The notes under the pieces are model-generated. The model ran no database searches and had not been told where the DNA came from. It saw only the letters and a list, made by a program, of their open reading frames with translations. Of a stretch of DNA of 64,000 bases, positions 29,201 to 39,415 are shown piece after piece. The position numbers and the translations under genes were made by a program. Source of the stretch: Patiria pectinifera (Eukaryota > Echinodermata > Asteroidea > Valvatida > Asterinidae); the NCBI GenBank assembly GCA_029964075.1, contig CM057147.1:25689513-25753512 (forward strand), in the 5' to 3' direction. How positions within the stretch are numbered: the stretch's first letter is position 1; the number at the start of each line of letters is the position of its first letter.

Positions 29201-32200
29201 ATTAATTTAGAAACTTTGAGTCAAATGTAATTTTTTTGGCCCCATTTTACAAGTATCATACAACATTTCAGCTACTGTCAGGAAGGTTGATTTTACAAGA
29301 AAACTTTATGTCAGGGTGCCGCATTCATATAAGCAATTAAGCACGAAGTACACATTCCATATTACACTTGTAATTTTGTAATTGAGTATGGATGTAAAAT
29401 TAAAGCAAATCGTTTTAGAGAGGTACTTTGGCAGAATGAACCTGCACATTCATCATTTACAAGTGGAAACAGATGACCTGCCCAGTAAAGCTCTCACAAG
29501 CGTTGCCATAAGAAACACAGAGATCCTATCACAATCCCCACGACAACCAGAGATTGGTTTATGGCAATGCCGGTCTTTTCCCTTTTCCCGTGTGAATACA
29601 ACCAGACTGCCCGGCTAATAAGCCCTCTTTTCCCCTGCCTTTCCCGGTACTTCTTAACCTTTGCGGTGTCAAATCGTATCCCGAGAATTAGCCATTTGCC
29701 TGAAGCCGACAGAGGCGAGAAATACCGACCATTGGGTAATACTCGTTAATGGTGATCCTGCCTGCTCGGCGCACCGTGGGAGGGTCGAGATGCAACTCAC
29801 GCGGGTCCTGTGGAGTCAAACAGCTTAGAAAAAACTACTGGCTGGTTTTTAGCAAAGCATTTAAAACTATAAATGGTTGGAAATGTAACGATGTCTTTAG
29901 GCAATCCATCGGCTAAATGCATTCGCTGATCCTTGGGACATGTAGGCCCTGACGCCAAAACATCTCTTCAATCTCCACATATCCCCTGGTATTTATAACC
30001 ACAAGCTGTTTCTATCATCTTACTGGGAAGGATAGACGAATTTGCTAATCACTTTAGTTTAACGCATAGAATACTAAGTATTTTTCATTGCGAACGGAAT
30101 CACCTTAAAAGTTGCACTGAAGTGCCTTCTTCAAACGTTTTTCTTTAACCTCTAAATATTTTATCATGCAAGCAGTTATGACAATAAAGTACGCATATCG
30201 CAAATATTTAACGATACAGGCTCGCTATGTTTATGCTTGTATTCAACACTCATTAAGCCTGATTTTTGTTTTGAGAGAACCCATGCGTTTCAGGGAGCCA
30301 CGCATGATCAGTTGTGATAAAATGACCTATCCTGCTGTACCAGCATGCGTTCTTGGTTACCCACGCTGCGCCAATTGGGAATCCGCGGCGTGCCGAGCAG
30401 AAAATATCCACCCTATTTTTATGTTCGCTTCTTGTATACTGCGTGTATACGAGTCATATATAAATGTTGTATTACTCATAGACATGCCATAACATAGGCA
30501 ATTGGTATGACAAGACGACATGACCTTTACGGAGAATGCCTGCTGCTGACTGGGGCGCTCACGCGCTATAACGAGACAATCTCATTGGGTGACCAGGGCG
30601 TGCTCATTATGGAAACCTATCAGCTGTGCTTATAATTAAGTCTGACCTCTGACATTTTGAAGGATTAACACCAGACTCTCAACCCGGCATACATTGTCTT
30701 TTGTTTCCCTTTTACTTTAACGGTTCGGATTTCATTCTCTATAGAACGTTTGTCCCTCACAGCGTTAGTGCAGTTTTTTACCGTTTGGTATAGACGGATC
30801 CGGGCATATACACTCAAAAGGCCCCCATCAATGGAGAAACTATATTGTGCATGCTATTGTACCAGGCATTTTGCCCCGTGACGAATTGTCCGAACAATGC
30901 TTACGCCACTGAAGGGGGCCTCCGTGATAGATTTGATAGCGTGCCCGCATTGGTCTTTAACTCACGCAGAGAATAGAAGATTAACAGTCAAAGTGGAGTT
31001 GCTTTGATGGCTCTGAAGGGGCATCGCAAATCGTGAATATTGACGTCAATATTCACGATTTGCGATGTCCCTTCAGAGCCACCATCAGTTGCAAATGTCG
31101 TCTGGTGAATTCCTCATTTAAGTGTCCTTTCCATGAGTGAAAGTTACAGTCTGGATCGCTTCATCATTCACAAAACTCGAAACCTTTGCAAACGGACGTC
31201 TAGAGGATCTCGTATATGTGTTGTATTACGTGTGCCACAGCAATCTGAATTACCTTTCAGCAAGACAGTTTGGTAAGAATGTCTTCAAAGTGCTTGTTTT
31301 TTCTTCAGGCCGGATCCCGCCAAATGGAGTTTAAAACCCCCTATTACGAATATTATATTATATGTTTTAAAAGACTTCATGTAGGTTTTTTTATTTGTTC
31401 CTTTGTCATATACAACATCCTTCTGAGTGTGGACATCGTAGATGGAAGGATCCGCAGTTCCTATCGATTTTCAATTATCAAGATAGCCTTAAAAACTGGA
31501 GTTCCAAATTGCATCTTGTGATATGCCCCTCATTAGCCTTTGAGAGGATCAGAATTGAAAACATTTATACCTCTTCGTTGCAAAGGCTATCCAATGGGTA
31601 GTTTGTCAGCGCTTGAAAAAAATACAAAGGACATTTTCAAAAGATTTTTTTCATCAATAGCTGCACAGTCGTCTTTATTAATAACGACTTCCGATCTTGA
31701 TCTTGTTGGTTCAAATCGTGATACTGACGACTGTGTTTGACTGTGGTCACTTCATCTCGCCACTCGCCTCCATCAAGCCAAATCCGGATGTCTGTTGATT
31801 GTTTCTTTCTCACTGTGTCATCTTGTCATTCTTGCCAGACACCTTACAGATGCCTGCCCTCATCCGTAGCTCGGTCGTCAGGTGACACTAAGTCATCTGG
31901 CGGTGTTTGCAGAGACAAGCACTCACCTCTTTGCAGAGCAAACACGGAGGTCAAGCCGAAGCGACAGTGATATCTCAACACCTTCTCCGCCGCGTTTGAG
32001 CTGTGTGTGTCCAGCTTCCAGCCATCGAGTGCTCGCATGAACAAGCTGCGCGCGCTTTTTTACGCGCAACGGACCAATGGTGGGAGCGGGTTGCGCAGTT
32101 ACGTCACACTACGCCATTTTGCGCATGGGAGCGTCTGCTCATACATGGCGGGAGTGGATGGTCCGAAACGCGGGCTGGCGATTCTGTCGTCATCGTCATG

Positions 32201-35200
32201 TGTTTGTTTCATTTTTATTGGTTAAGCCTCCCTCTTCTTTGACACCATCTACTCGATAGGTTTTGCCGCCAATGGGCTCTGGCAAATATCCATCTGGCTC
32301 GCTGGTCGACCGCTGGGAACCGGCACAACGCCTCGTTATGGGCCGGCATGGCATTCTCTGCATTGTAGAATCAGCAGCAGCAGCAGTGCCGAGGTTTGGC
32401 TGGTCAGTCAATGCCAAATGGTGCGAGCTGTTCTCAAATTGTCCGTATTGCAAAATTGGACAGCAAACTTTTTGATCTTTGATGGAAATTGTGTGTTGGA
32501 AGTTCTGGACTTTAAAAACAAAAAAAGCACGAATTTCTCTGTAGTCTTTGCGATAGGCCTCAACCCTCATGTGTAACCCTCCTCATGTCTTCCATACGAT
32601 GCCCGCGAATACGCACCTACGGGCACGTGACGCACTATTAGGAGAAACCCATCTTGACCTCGCCCAACCCGATTCCGACGTCTTCGTTTTAAGAGCCCTT
32701 AACATCAGGTTTTTCTTTCTGTATGGTCATTTCTTCATAATATCACTGATATTAACCAACAACGGAAATGGGCCTTTCCCAAGGGGATCCTTTAATTTGC
32801 ACCCTTTGCGGAACCACACCCAAAATCTGAGGACATTGATTATGCAGACCTTAACATCGGAATTTTACTTCTGCATGTGCATTTCTTCAACATTTCTTCA
32901 ACGCTAAAAATCACGAACAATTATTGAAACTACACGTATCATTTTGCACCCTTGAAGGAACCAGAGCACGGTTCCTCTTTGCCCAAACCCAAACTGTGAC
33001 GCCATCGACTCTAGGGCCCTTACCGTCTGATTTTCTGTCTGTATCGTCGTTTCTCCAATCACTGAAATTGACTCACAAGGAAAATAAAGCTATTTGCCCA
33101 TGAGCATCGTTTGACATCCCGCAGGGTATCAAGGCTTCTTCTGTCAGTGCTGGAGATGTGACGTCATCGTTTCAAGCGCCCTTAACCCCGTATTTTCTTT
33201 CTGATTCCTCCGTTTCTTGAAACCACACCAATAATTGACTTTACGGAAACTGAGCTTATTCCCCTTGAGCATCACTTAGCATCCCTCGAGGAACCAGGGA
33301 AGCCGGCGTCTTTTCTCCTCGTCATCATCTCTCTGCTGACGGTCGTGACACAACACACACACACAACAATCCCTGTTTCCCGTTCGTCTTTCACTGAAAT
33401 TGTGTGGACACTTGGTAAACCGAGATGGCCCGGTCTGAATTGGCGGTGGAGACAGCGCGGCGTCTCCTAGCTGCTCGTACCGGGGAGGAGGGCCCGAGAA
33501 ACATCGGCATAGATGACGGACGCTAATCCCTGGCAGTCAGGGTTGGTTTTGAAGACGTGATTCTCGCCTCGAAATTAGCCGAAGTGTGGATTGATGTTCG
33601 CGCTATATGCCGCACATATCTTCACCCCTTTTCCTGATTATTTTCATGCCTGTGCTGGGTTTTTTTACATGCTTCAATCAGAGGACACGTTTAAGGGGGT
33701 CATTTATTTGGCTTCAGTTGCTTTTTTCATTGCATTGTCTTCATTTTCCCGCTTTCTTCCTAAATTTGCTTCTAATTTTTAAGGTTGATTCTTATGCTTA
33801 TTATAATCTCTAAATCTTAATCTAAATCTTATTTAATCTCTAAATCTCTGTGCGACTTATATTGTTTCCTTTACCCATCACTTTTTGTCGTTTATTATGT
33901 TGTGCCATTTCTATTATACACATTTGGTTTTAAATTCTTTTCTTCATTATGCGCAAAATACATTATTTTTGAAAGAACCCTTGTCAAAACATTGAATTCT
34001 TTACAGATGAAACGGTACCTTTCCTTAGTTTTTGTTTGTTCATTTATCTTAGCCGATTCCAGTGTAATACTGGGAAACAAACCATTAGGATTCTGTTTGA
34101 TTTTTGGATGAAACTGGCCGTCCGCGTTTGAGAACTATGGGAAACTGTGTTTCAATTAAAACAAAGTAAATTACCTGAAAGTACCATCTTGTCATAAACA
34201 GTGTGGCAAGTAGGCCTTGTAAACTACCGGGTACTCACCCAGGGTCAAAGTATCACCTAAGCTTCATGTTAAAACTAATGTCTAACGATATTTAAATCGC
34301 CCTATTACTGACTGAAGACGTCTTGTTTTATTTATTTTTTTCAGGACGAGAGAAATCAAGTCATGAAGACCGGACTGTGGGTCAAACAGGTAAGATCGTT
34401 ACTCTTTGACCGTGCTCTGAGGAATTTCCCAGAAAGAAATTAACCGTCGCTCACTAAAGAACAATATTCCTGTGGTTCTATCACGGCTCAATAGAGGGCG
34501 CTCTACCCCCTTATCAGTCCGAAAAAAACTTGTCTATTTCGGTCCCGTGAAGACCACGATGGTGCTATCATCTGCTTCCTAAATTTCGAAGTTTTGTACA
34601 CAAAACTGTGAAGGTTAAGTCCCCAAAACATTAATGATTCTGAGGCAAAGGCTCTTAAGGGGATTTAAATTGTGTTTTCTTCAAAATGGGTGAATTAAAA
34701 TGGGCATTACTTTCCACGTGGCACAGTAGTTTTCTAAAGTTGCACATCAATTTACTTTTTCTGTATTAGTCAAGGTTACGGGGGGAGCACCCTAAGTATG
34801 CCTGCGACCGCTGGCCAGGGCATTACCATAGCATTATACCATTTTTCAGCACCGTTTTTTTTTCAGCAACCGTTTATCCCCGTACAGTTTCCATAACCGA
34901 ACTAGCTTTGTGTTTATTCGTATAGAGATGGCACGATTACCGACTGATGTGGAATCCAAAACACTACAAGAATGTGTCTGTGATCCACATACCTATTATG
35001 ATGCTCTGGAGCCCAGACTTGCTTCTTTACAACAAGTGAGTTGTGTGATATTTTTCCCTTTTTTCCCTGTACAGGGTGAGTAAAAAAAAAAAATCCAAAT
35101 GTCGGGACAATTGTTTTAGTGAAGTTCTGCATGTAGCACCTTCAAAATCTAAGATATAAAAGCCCAATTCATAAGTTTTTTTTAGTAAAAGAATCATTCA

Positions 35201-37871
35201 AATCGTTTATGTACTTTTTTAGTTACGGAGATTTTAAAACAACCACCGTTTTAAAGTTCTGTCCACGGATCACAAAACAGGTTTGCGTTTTTTCAGCAAA
35301 ACGAACACAATTCACATACATCCTTATGTGATTTGTTTTCGTTTTGCTGAAAGTCAATTACCTTTTTTTGTGATCCGTGGACAGACCTTTACAACAGTGG
35401 CTGTGTTTAAAATTCCGTAACTTGAAAAGTACAAGTGATTTAAATGATTCTTGTGCTAAAAAAGCTTAAGAATTGGGCTTTTATATCCTAGATTTTGAAG
35501 GTACTACATGCAGAACTTCACTAAAACAATGGTACCGACATTTGGGGGATTTTTTTACCCACCTTGTATTTTTGAGACTATAAAGAATCATATATTAGTG
35601 AAAATATTGATGATTTCTTGTCTATAAATAAGGTGTATTCACCTGCGATGGATAAGGTAATTAGATGATCCAACATCTGGTAATTTTGCCACTGCGAAGT
35701 AAATTAAATTTAGGATGTGAGAATTAATACGCCGTATTTTGATCGGGAGAGGGCGCTGTCTCGATTTAGACATGATGTGTGTATATGCAGGAAGCTTCCG
35801 TTTAATTTTTACTAAATTGTCCTTGTTATGATTTCCCCTATCCCATGTCCTTGGTGAGCGCCGTTGGGGCCATGCATTTCATTTTTTTCACAAGCATTCA
35901 TAGTCGTTGCATGCAGTCTTGCATAGTGCTTAAATGGAATCCTGTTCTTCACTGGTGATTGTTTTTGTTTTGCTGTGTGGTGGGAAATCATTTTTGTTTT
36001 CATTCTACCCTGTCGCCAGCACGTGATAAGGAAATTGCAAAAACTAATATTATAAAAATGACATGATTGTGATTCTGTATGGTCTGTTTGTTGACAGTGT
36101 GGACGACAGCTACAAGATCGATCTCGTGACCAAGGCTCTGGTTTACTTCAACGGCACGGTCAACTGGAGCCCACCTGCCGTCTTCTACAGCGCGTGCGCC
36201 ATCGACGTCCATTATTTCCCCTTTGACAAGCAGGACTGTAAGCTCAAATTCGGTTCCTGGACCTACGACGAGAGTAAGATCGACCTGGAGTCCCTGGGAA
36301 GCACGGTGGACCGTCAGGATTACTGGGAGAACGCGGAGTGGGAGATCGTAGACACGCCCGTGGTCAAACACACCATCAAGTACCCGTGTTGCGAGCAGAC
36401 CTACGTGGACATCACCTTCCACTTCAAGCTGCACCGGAAGTCCCTGTTCTACGTGGTGACGTTTGTGGTGCCCTGTGTCCTGATCACCATGATCACCATC
36501 TTCGTCTTCTACCTGCCTTCCAATTGTGGCGAGCGGACCACGCTCTGTATCTCCATTCTGCTGGCCGTCATTGTGTTCTTGCTGCTGATTGCTGAGATGA
36601 TCCCCACTACCTCTGACACCGTGCCGCTGATTGGCTGCTACTTGCTCTTCACCATGGGGATTGTCAGCGTGTCTATAGTCACCACCATCATCATCATCAA
36701 CCTGTTCCATCGCTCTTCTGAGACCCACACCATGTCTCCCTGGGTCAAGCGGCTCTTCACCGAGACGCTACCGCCTTTCCTTCACATCCAGCGGCCGCCC
36801 AACTACAAGGACTACCTGTGCAGCGCGTCGGCAGCTACACCGCAGCCCAAGCGCAAGGTCTACGTCAACTCCAGCGATTCCCCGGCTACGGACCGCTCCT
36901 CGTGCTTCAACAACAAGAAGCGGAGCTTCAATGTGGGCCGGTCCACCAGCAACTACCACCTGCTGCAGCGGACGGCCAACAACAACGCACCTAAGATGAT
37001 GGCACTGAACTGCTCGCTGGAGGAAGAAATGGAGTGGAGGGACTCGGACGAGGAAAAGGAGACCAATGTAGACCACAACAGACAGACTGAGATGAAGAAA
37101 GAGAAAATACCGGCCAGACTCAAGGAGGGACTGGACTATCTTAATTACATCGTGGAGAGAACGAAGGAAGAGGATAAAGCTAAAAAGGTAAGGTACCATG
37201 GGCAACACCAACAAATTAGCAGCAAAAACCTAATTAACAAATTCATTTCACATCTGTTTTGTTTTGAATGACAATGACAATGAATTTTATTTCCCTGTTC
37301 GGCCTCTGCTGAGGTCAAAGAGAACTTAAGAATTATAATTTAAAAGGATATTTTATCAAAATTACAATACACAGTTACAAAAATAACAATAATTTAATAT
37401 AACCTAGGGTAGTCCAGAATGTCCTACTTTTAGAAGTGCTTCCTTAATGTAAATATTCTTAAACGAGTCTCCACAAGTAGTCTAGTTTGAAAAGAGCGTT
37501 ATTAGCTATGTTGATGATATATAGCCTCTGTACTAAGAATGCACGAGAACCCTCTCTTTTGGCAAACCTTGCCCACACCTAAATAACATTCACATTTGCT
37601 TCTAATCTATACACAGACTCGGAACGACTGGGAGTTCGTCGCCATGGTAGTGGACCGCATCTTCATGTGGATCTACCTTCTTGCCGTCGTCATAGGAACC
37701 ATGGCCATCATGCTGTCCTCGCCGGTGCTCTGGGAGAACGAGAACCGGTTCAAGCAGCAGTCGAAGCTGCAGGGCCCACCCAATGTCACATGCGCCTACC
37801 TGGAGGATCTGCTGCCGGACTCCAACGAGACCACCGTCAAGAGTCGGCTGTATCCCTGTCCTGCGATATGA
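8186..37871 (+). CDS. nAChR alpha-type subunit, gene 1 (six exons, 574 aa predicted)
   Basis: Ligand-gated cation channel subunit of the Cys-loop family, expected in the plasma membrane as part of a pentamer. Joined exons: 8186-8270, 21698-21837, 34345-34389, 34926-35035, 36098-37187, 37617-37871; total 1725 nt, with phases agreeing at every junction and GT-AG at every intron. Visible in the protein: signal peptide about 1-28, loop A Tyr125, Cys-loop Cys160-Cys174 with 13 residues between, loop B Trp181, loop C Tyr222/Cys224-Cys225/Tyr229 (alpha hallmark), M1 about 244-266, M2 with Glu272 (-1'), Leu282 (9') and Glu293 (20'), M3 about 305-327, a long cytoplasmic loop, and M4 about 505-524. Glu at -1' and 20' predicts cation selectivity. 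NxS/T sites occur in exons 2, 4 and 5. The exon pattern matches vertebrate neuronal non-alpha7 subunits. Splicing is inferred from sequence; the orthologue is not assigned. Confidence 0.93.
12704..12776 (-). repeat. tRNA-derived SINE head or tRNA relic
   Basis: On the minus strand: GGGCTGGATAGCTCACTTGG, an A-box-like segment, then the B box GGTTCGAACCC at tRNA spacing. The acceptor ends do not pair, so it is not a working tRNA. A SINE-like body probably continues to about 12600. Confidence 0.55.
19205..19558. mobile_element. 354-bp foldback element with internal GTGT(C/T)ATTTTGACACG repeats
   Basis: The ends TACACTCTAAAAACTTCCAG and CTGGGGTTTATTAGAGTGTA are imperfect inverted repeats, continued inward by TTTGACCCGGAATCTGG and its inverse. 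The middle holds about a dozen units of roughly 19-21 bp, on both strands, based on GTGTCATTTTGAC(A/C)CG. No coding potential. Confidence 0.7.
21698..21837 (+). CDS. gene 1 exon 2: N-terminal ligand-binding domain
   Basis: 140 bp, acceptor CCCTGCAG and donor GTAAGT, phase 1 in and 0 out. It encodes the N-terminal helix and first strands (LLTDLTLNYNFSVRPV, then VYMGLSISQIIDV), typical of nAChR. Gene 2 has an exon of the same 140-bp length at the same place. The last 60 bp of this exon and the start of its intron are repeated three times just downstream. Confidence 0.93.
21939..21998 (+). pseudogene. tandem partial copy A of gene 1 exon 2
   Basis: A near-identical copy of the last 60 bp of exon 2, with a possible acceptor (CTGTTCAG) and an intact GTAAGT donor. 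It is exactly 60 nt and phase 0 to phase 0, so if spliced in it would add 20 residues (NHSVPLEVYMGLSISQIIDV) without breaking the frame. That would duplicate a strand region, so it is more likely an unused duplicate, but an optional cassette cannot be excluded from sequence alone. Confidence 0.6.
22099..22159 (+). pseudogene. tandem partial copy B of gene 1 exon 2
   Basis: Second partial copy, its donor 161 bp after that of copy A. The possible acceptor CTGTCAG gives a 61-nt segment, which would shift the frame. The GTAAGT donor is kept. It looks decayed. Confidence 0.6.
22259..22323 (+). pseudogene. tandem partial copy C of gene 1 exon 2
   Basis: Third and most diverged partial copy. It has a small insertion after CTGAAG, and the donor has changed from GTGGTAAGT to GTTGTAGATG, so it cannot splice normally. 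The run ends soon after in C-rich low-complexity DNA. Confidence 0.6.
23550..23925 (+). repeat. dispersed repeat shared with 45650-46005
   Basis: About 370 bp aligning to a segment in intron 1 of gene 2, same orientation; shared stretches include ATCGTACTGGTACTAAACA and GAGGAAATCAAGAAATGTAG. Family unknown. Confidence 0.7.
24236..24540 (+). mobile_element. tRNA-derived SINE with (AAT)n tail
   Basis: The head has a B box (GGTTCGAATCCCGCC), followed by an unrelated body with GGGTTTTC and TCCTCCCACCTC segments, CTACAGTGCCTAGGGCGC and a tail of about seven AAT units. This layout is common in marine invertebrate SINEs. Confidence 0.7.
26196..26478 (-). mobile_element. tRNA-derived SINE, minus strand, with (CTTTAC)n tail
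   Basis: On the minus strand: a tRNA-like head (GCCGCGGCGGTTAGAGCG, then B box GGTTCGAATCCCC), a body of about 200 bp, and a 3' tail of CTTTAC repeats at 26203-26221. Confidence 0.75.
29084..29190. mobile_element. hAT-like element end (AGGGGCGGATC)
   Basis: Starts CAGGGGCGGATCTAG, then G-rich and C-rich tracts. This end sequence recurs inverted at 38790-38804 (GGATCCGCCCCTG) and, with CAAGGGCGGA, near 57837 and 63100. The other terminus here was not found. Confidence 0.5.
31005..31087. repeat. near-perfect palindrome of about 83 bp
   Basis: Arms 31005-31044 and 31045-31087 are reverse complements apart from one base and a 3-base insertion. There is no spacer; the centre is TGACGTCA, the cAMP-response-element consensus. 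Expected to extrude a cruciform or fold into a hairpin RNA. Confidence 0.9.
32640..33310 (+). repeat. four diverged tandem units of about 150-170 bp
   Basis: The motif (G)CCCTTAACNTC...TTTTCTTTCTGTAT...CATTTCTTC recurs with its CTTA core near 32700, 32852, 33021 and 33183. Between them ATTGACTNACNNGGAAAN and TTGCACCCTT/AGCATC segments also recur in order. Clearly a decayed satellite-like repeat. Confidence 0.65.
34345..34389 (+). CDS. gene 1 exon 3 (45 bp)
   Basis: Encodes DERNQVMKTGLWVKQ between a TTTTTTTCAG acceptor and a GTAAGA donor, phase 0 to 0. A 45-bp exon with this consensus (DEKNQ...W.KQ) is a signature of nAChR genes. Confidence 0.95.
34926..35035 (+). CDS. gene 1 exon 4 (110 bp): loop A region
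   Basis: Encodes RWHDYRLMWNP to WSPDLLLYN. Acceptor TTCGTATAG, donor GTGAGT, phase 0 in and 2 out. It holds the W.PD..LYN motif with loop A Tyr125 and an NVS glycosylation site. The 110-bp length is the family standard. Confidence 0.95.
35071..35568. mobile_element. 498-bp long-inverted-repeat element in intron 4 of gene 1
   Basis: Two arms of roughly 230 bp are inverted copies of each other, starting ACAGGGTGAGTAAAAA and ending ACCCACCTTGT. The arms meet around CGTTTTGCTGAAAG. The core TCCACGGATCACAAAA appears in each arm. No coding capacity; probably a MITE. A truncated relative is at 59899. Confidence 0.85.
36098..37187 (+). CDS. gene 1 exon 5: Cys-loop, loops B and C, M1-M3, cytoplasmic loop
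   Basis: 1090 bp from acceptor TTGACAG to donor GTAAGG. It encodes the Cys-loop (Cys160-Cys174), loop B WTYD, loop C YPCCEQTY, M1 to M3, and most of the long M3-M4 loop, which is rich in Ser, Asn, Lys and Glu. The GC-rich codon use contrasts sharply with the AT-rich introns. The TGA reached by reading on into intron 5 at 37269 is not the gene end. Confidence 0.97.
37617..37871 (+). CDS. gene 1 exon 6: M4 and C-terminus
   Basis: Starts after the acceptor TATACACAG with TRNDWEFVAMVVDRIF, then M4 (IFMWIYLLAVVIGTMAIM) and a 48-residue extracellular tail with NVT and NET sites, ending at TGA 37869-37871. The tail is longer than in most family members. Phase 0 joining to exon 5 continues the conserved amphipathic helix before M4. 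Confidence 0.95.
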   Translation, partial: TRNDWEFVAMVVDRIFMWIYLLAVVIGTMAIMLSSPVLWENENRFKQQSKLQGPPNVTCAYLEDLLPDSNETTVKSRLYPCPAI

Positions 37872-38060
37872 AGCGATGAGAGGCCACGGAGGGGCCATGG
37901 AGCTGCTAAGCAAGCACATTTCAGTACGGACGCATTATGCTTAAGAGATATAAGGCTACCAGCCAAACTGGTTCTCACCACATAAATTGCTTAACACTAT
38001 TTTCTACTGCGAAGCTACATGGCATTTGACCCATGCTGGCCCCCGTCGCACGAAAAAAAA

Positions 38061-38066
38061 AATAAA
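38061..38066 (+). promoter_or_regulatory. candidate poly(A) signal of gene 1
   Basis: First AATAAA after the gene 1 stop codon, 190 bp downstream, directly behind an A-run. Position fits a short 3' UTR; other signals further on are possible. Confidence 0.35.
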
Positions 38067-39117
38067 CACGTGCACAGTTTGTTTACGTGCTGACGTTGAT
38101 CTGGAGTATAACGCGCATGCTCCTGCGAAGACATTGGTCCCATTGTTTTCCTTGACTAAGTTATAGAATCGGCTTGTTACAGTTCGATCACGCAATTTGA
38201 ATGAAGTGTTGCATCCGTGATTGGGGCAAATTAGCTGGTCAGATGAGATGGTGTTAAAAACCCTAAACTACTAGATCCAAGTAGCACCAATCATCTTGCT
38301 TTTGGTAAAAATGGACGAAAGGACAATTTATTTAATATTTCCAACACGTTTAAAGCAATGCTCATGAAATGGAAAGGGTTGCTTATGAGGGATACTCCAG
38401 ACGCGGATCGGGGGGGGGGGGGGGGGGGGGTTCAACCCCCTCCTAAGCTCTGTCATTTTTTTTTTTCGTAGAAATTCATTAAAAAAAATGCGAACCCCCC
38501 CCCCCCCCCCCTCTGCTCTGACACCCCAAAAAACTATACTCTGGTAATATTGTCCGCCTGTGCACAAAATACGTACAGAGCCAGCTTTGTTAGGGGGTAT
38601 TTGTAGACTAGTGTGTAATCTACTGTTAATAATCGTCGGATTTTAACGGCGCCCCCATTGGTACAAGGCCCCCCAGCCCCCACATGTTGGTTTTTGGAGG
38701 CCAAGTGTCTGGAGAAAAAGACCTGTGTACCTTTTTTTACATTTCATAATTTTTTGCTGATGAAACCCCCTCCCTCCTGCAAAAATTCCTGGATCCGCCC
38801 CTGTACTCCTTTGTTGTTTTTTCCCCTTATTTTTCCTATCAAAAACAGTCGTTGATTACAACTTTAATAATTAGGACTTATTTGTAGAAAAAACACTGGA
38901 TTGTGTGTCATAACTGTCTAAAGTAAGAACAACGTTAAAGCATTCCCAGGTATTTGCATGGGAAAGAGCAGCAGCATTTGACAATCTAAAAAAGTTATCC
39001 ATGCTATAAGGAATAGTCCATTTGTCATTTGTAACGGCTACCTACAGACAATACGTTTAGCAGCTCTCAAAACAAATATGGAACAACTAAATTTGTATCT
39101 GTACTGTGCGGGGCTTG

Positions 39118-39415
39118 CAGTGGCGCACCCAAGGGGCGGGGCTTGAGCCCCCCCCCTCAAAAAAATGTTTTGTTTTTTTTTTGGAGGGAGGGGAATTTTT
39201 TTTTTAGTCCCAAGATTTCACCTTGGTGATATGTATGTGACCTATTTTCGAGTAGTATAATAGGGGTGTAAGAGGCGCCACCAACGTCAAAATTGTCAGC
39301 CCCCGAAAAAGAACTCCAATTTTTTTCTACGCCCAAAAAAAATTGGGCAACATTTTTTGAAAAAAATGGAGCTCCCCCCCCCCCTCCCCAAGCCAAATTC
39401 CGGGTGCGTCACTGG
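39118..39415. mobile_element. TIR element with G/C-rich ends
   Basis: Ends CAGTGGCGCACCCAAGG and, inverted, CAGTGACGCACCCGG. The subterminal parts pair as GGCTTGAGCCCCCCC against GGGGGGGAGCTCC. Non-coding, about 300 bp. Confidence 0.65.

Larger units (their letters stand above)
21838..34344 (+). other. intron 2 of gene 1 (12.5 kb)
   Basis: Apart from the repeats listed separately, no gene was recognised. A tRNA-like B box (GGTTCAAGTTCCGCC) near 23010, and two related segments near 22665-22840 and 23092-23240, suggest further decayed SINE-type repeats. Confidence 0.55.

Noticed and set aside
32003..32260. CpG-rich segment with overlapping open frames in intron 2 of gene 1
   Set aside because: No splice context, domain or consistent frame; possibly regulatory, but nothing specific can be shown.
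36000..36728. 242-codon open frame on the minus strand opposite gene 1 exon 5
   Set aside because: It is antisense to a strongly supported receptor exon, and its His/Asp/Val-rich composition is what GC-rich coding DNA gives on the opposite strand.
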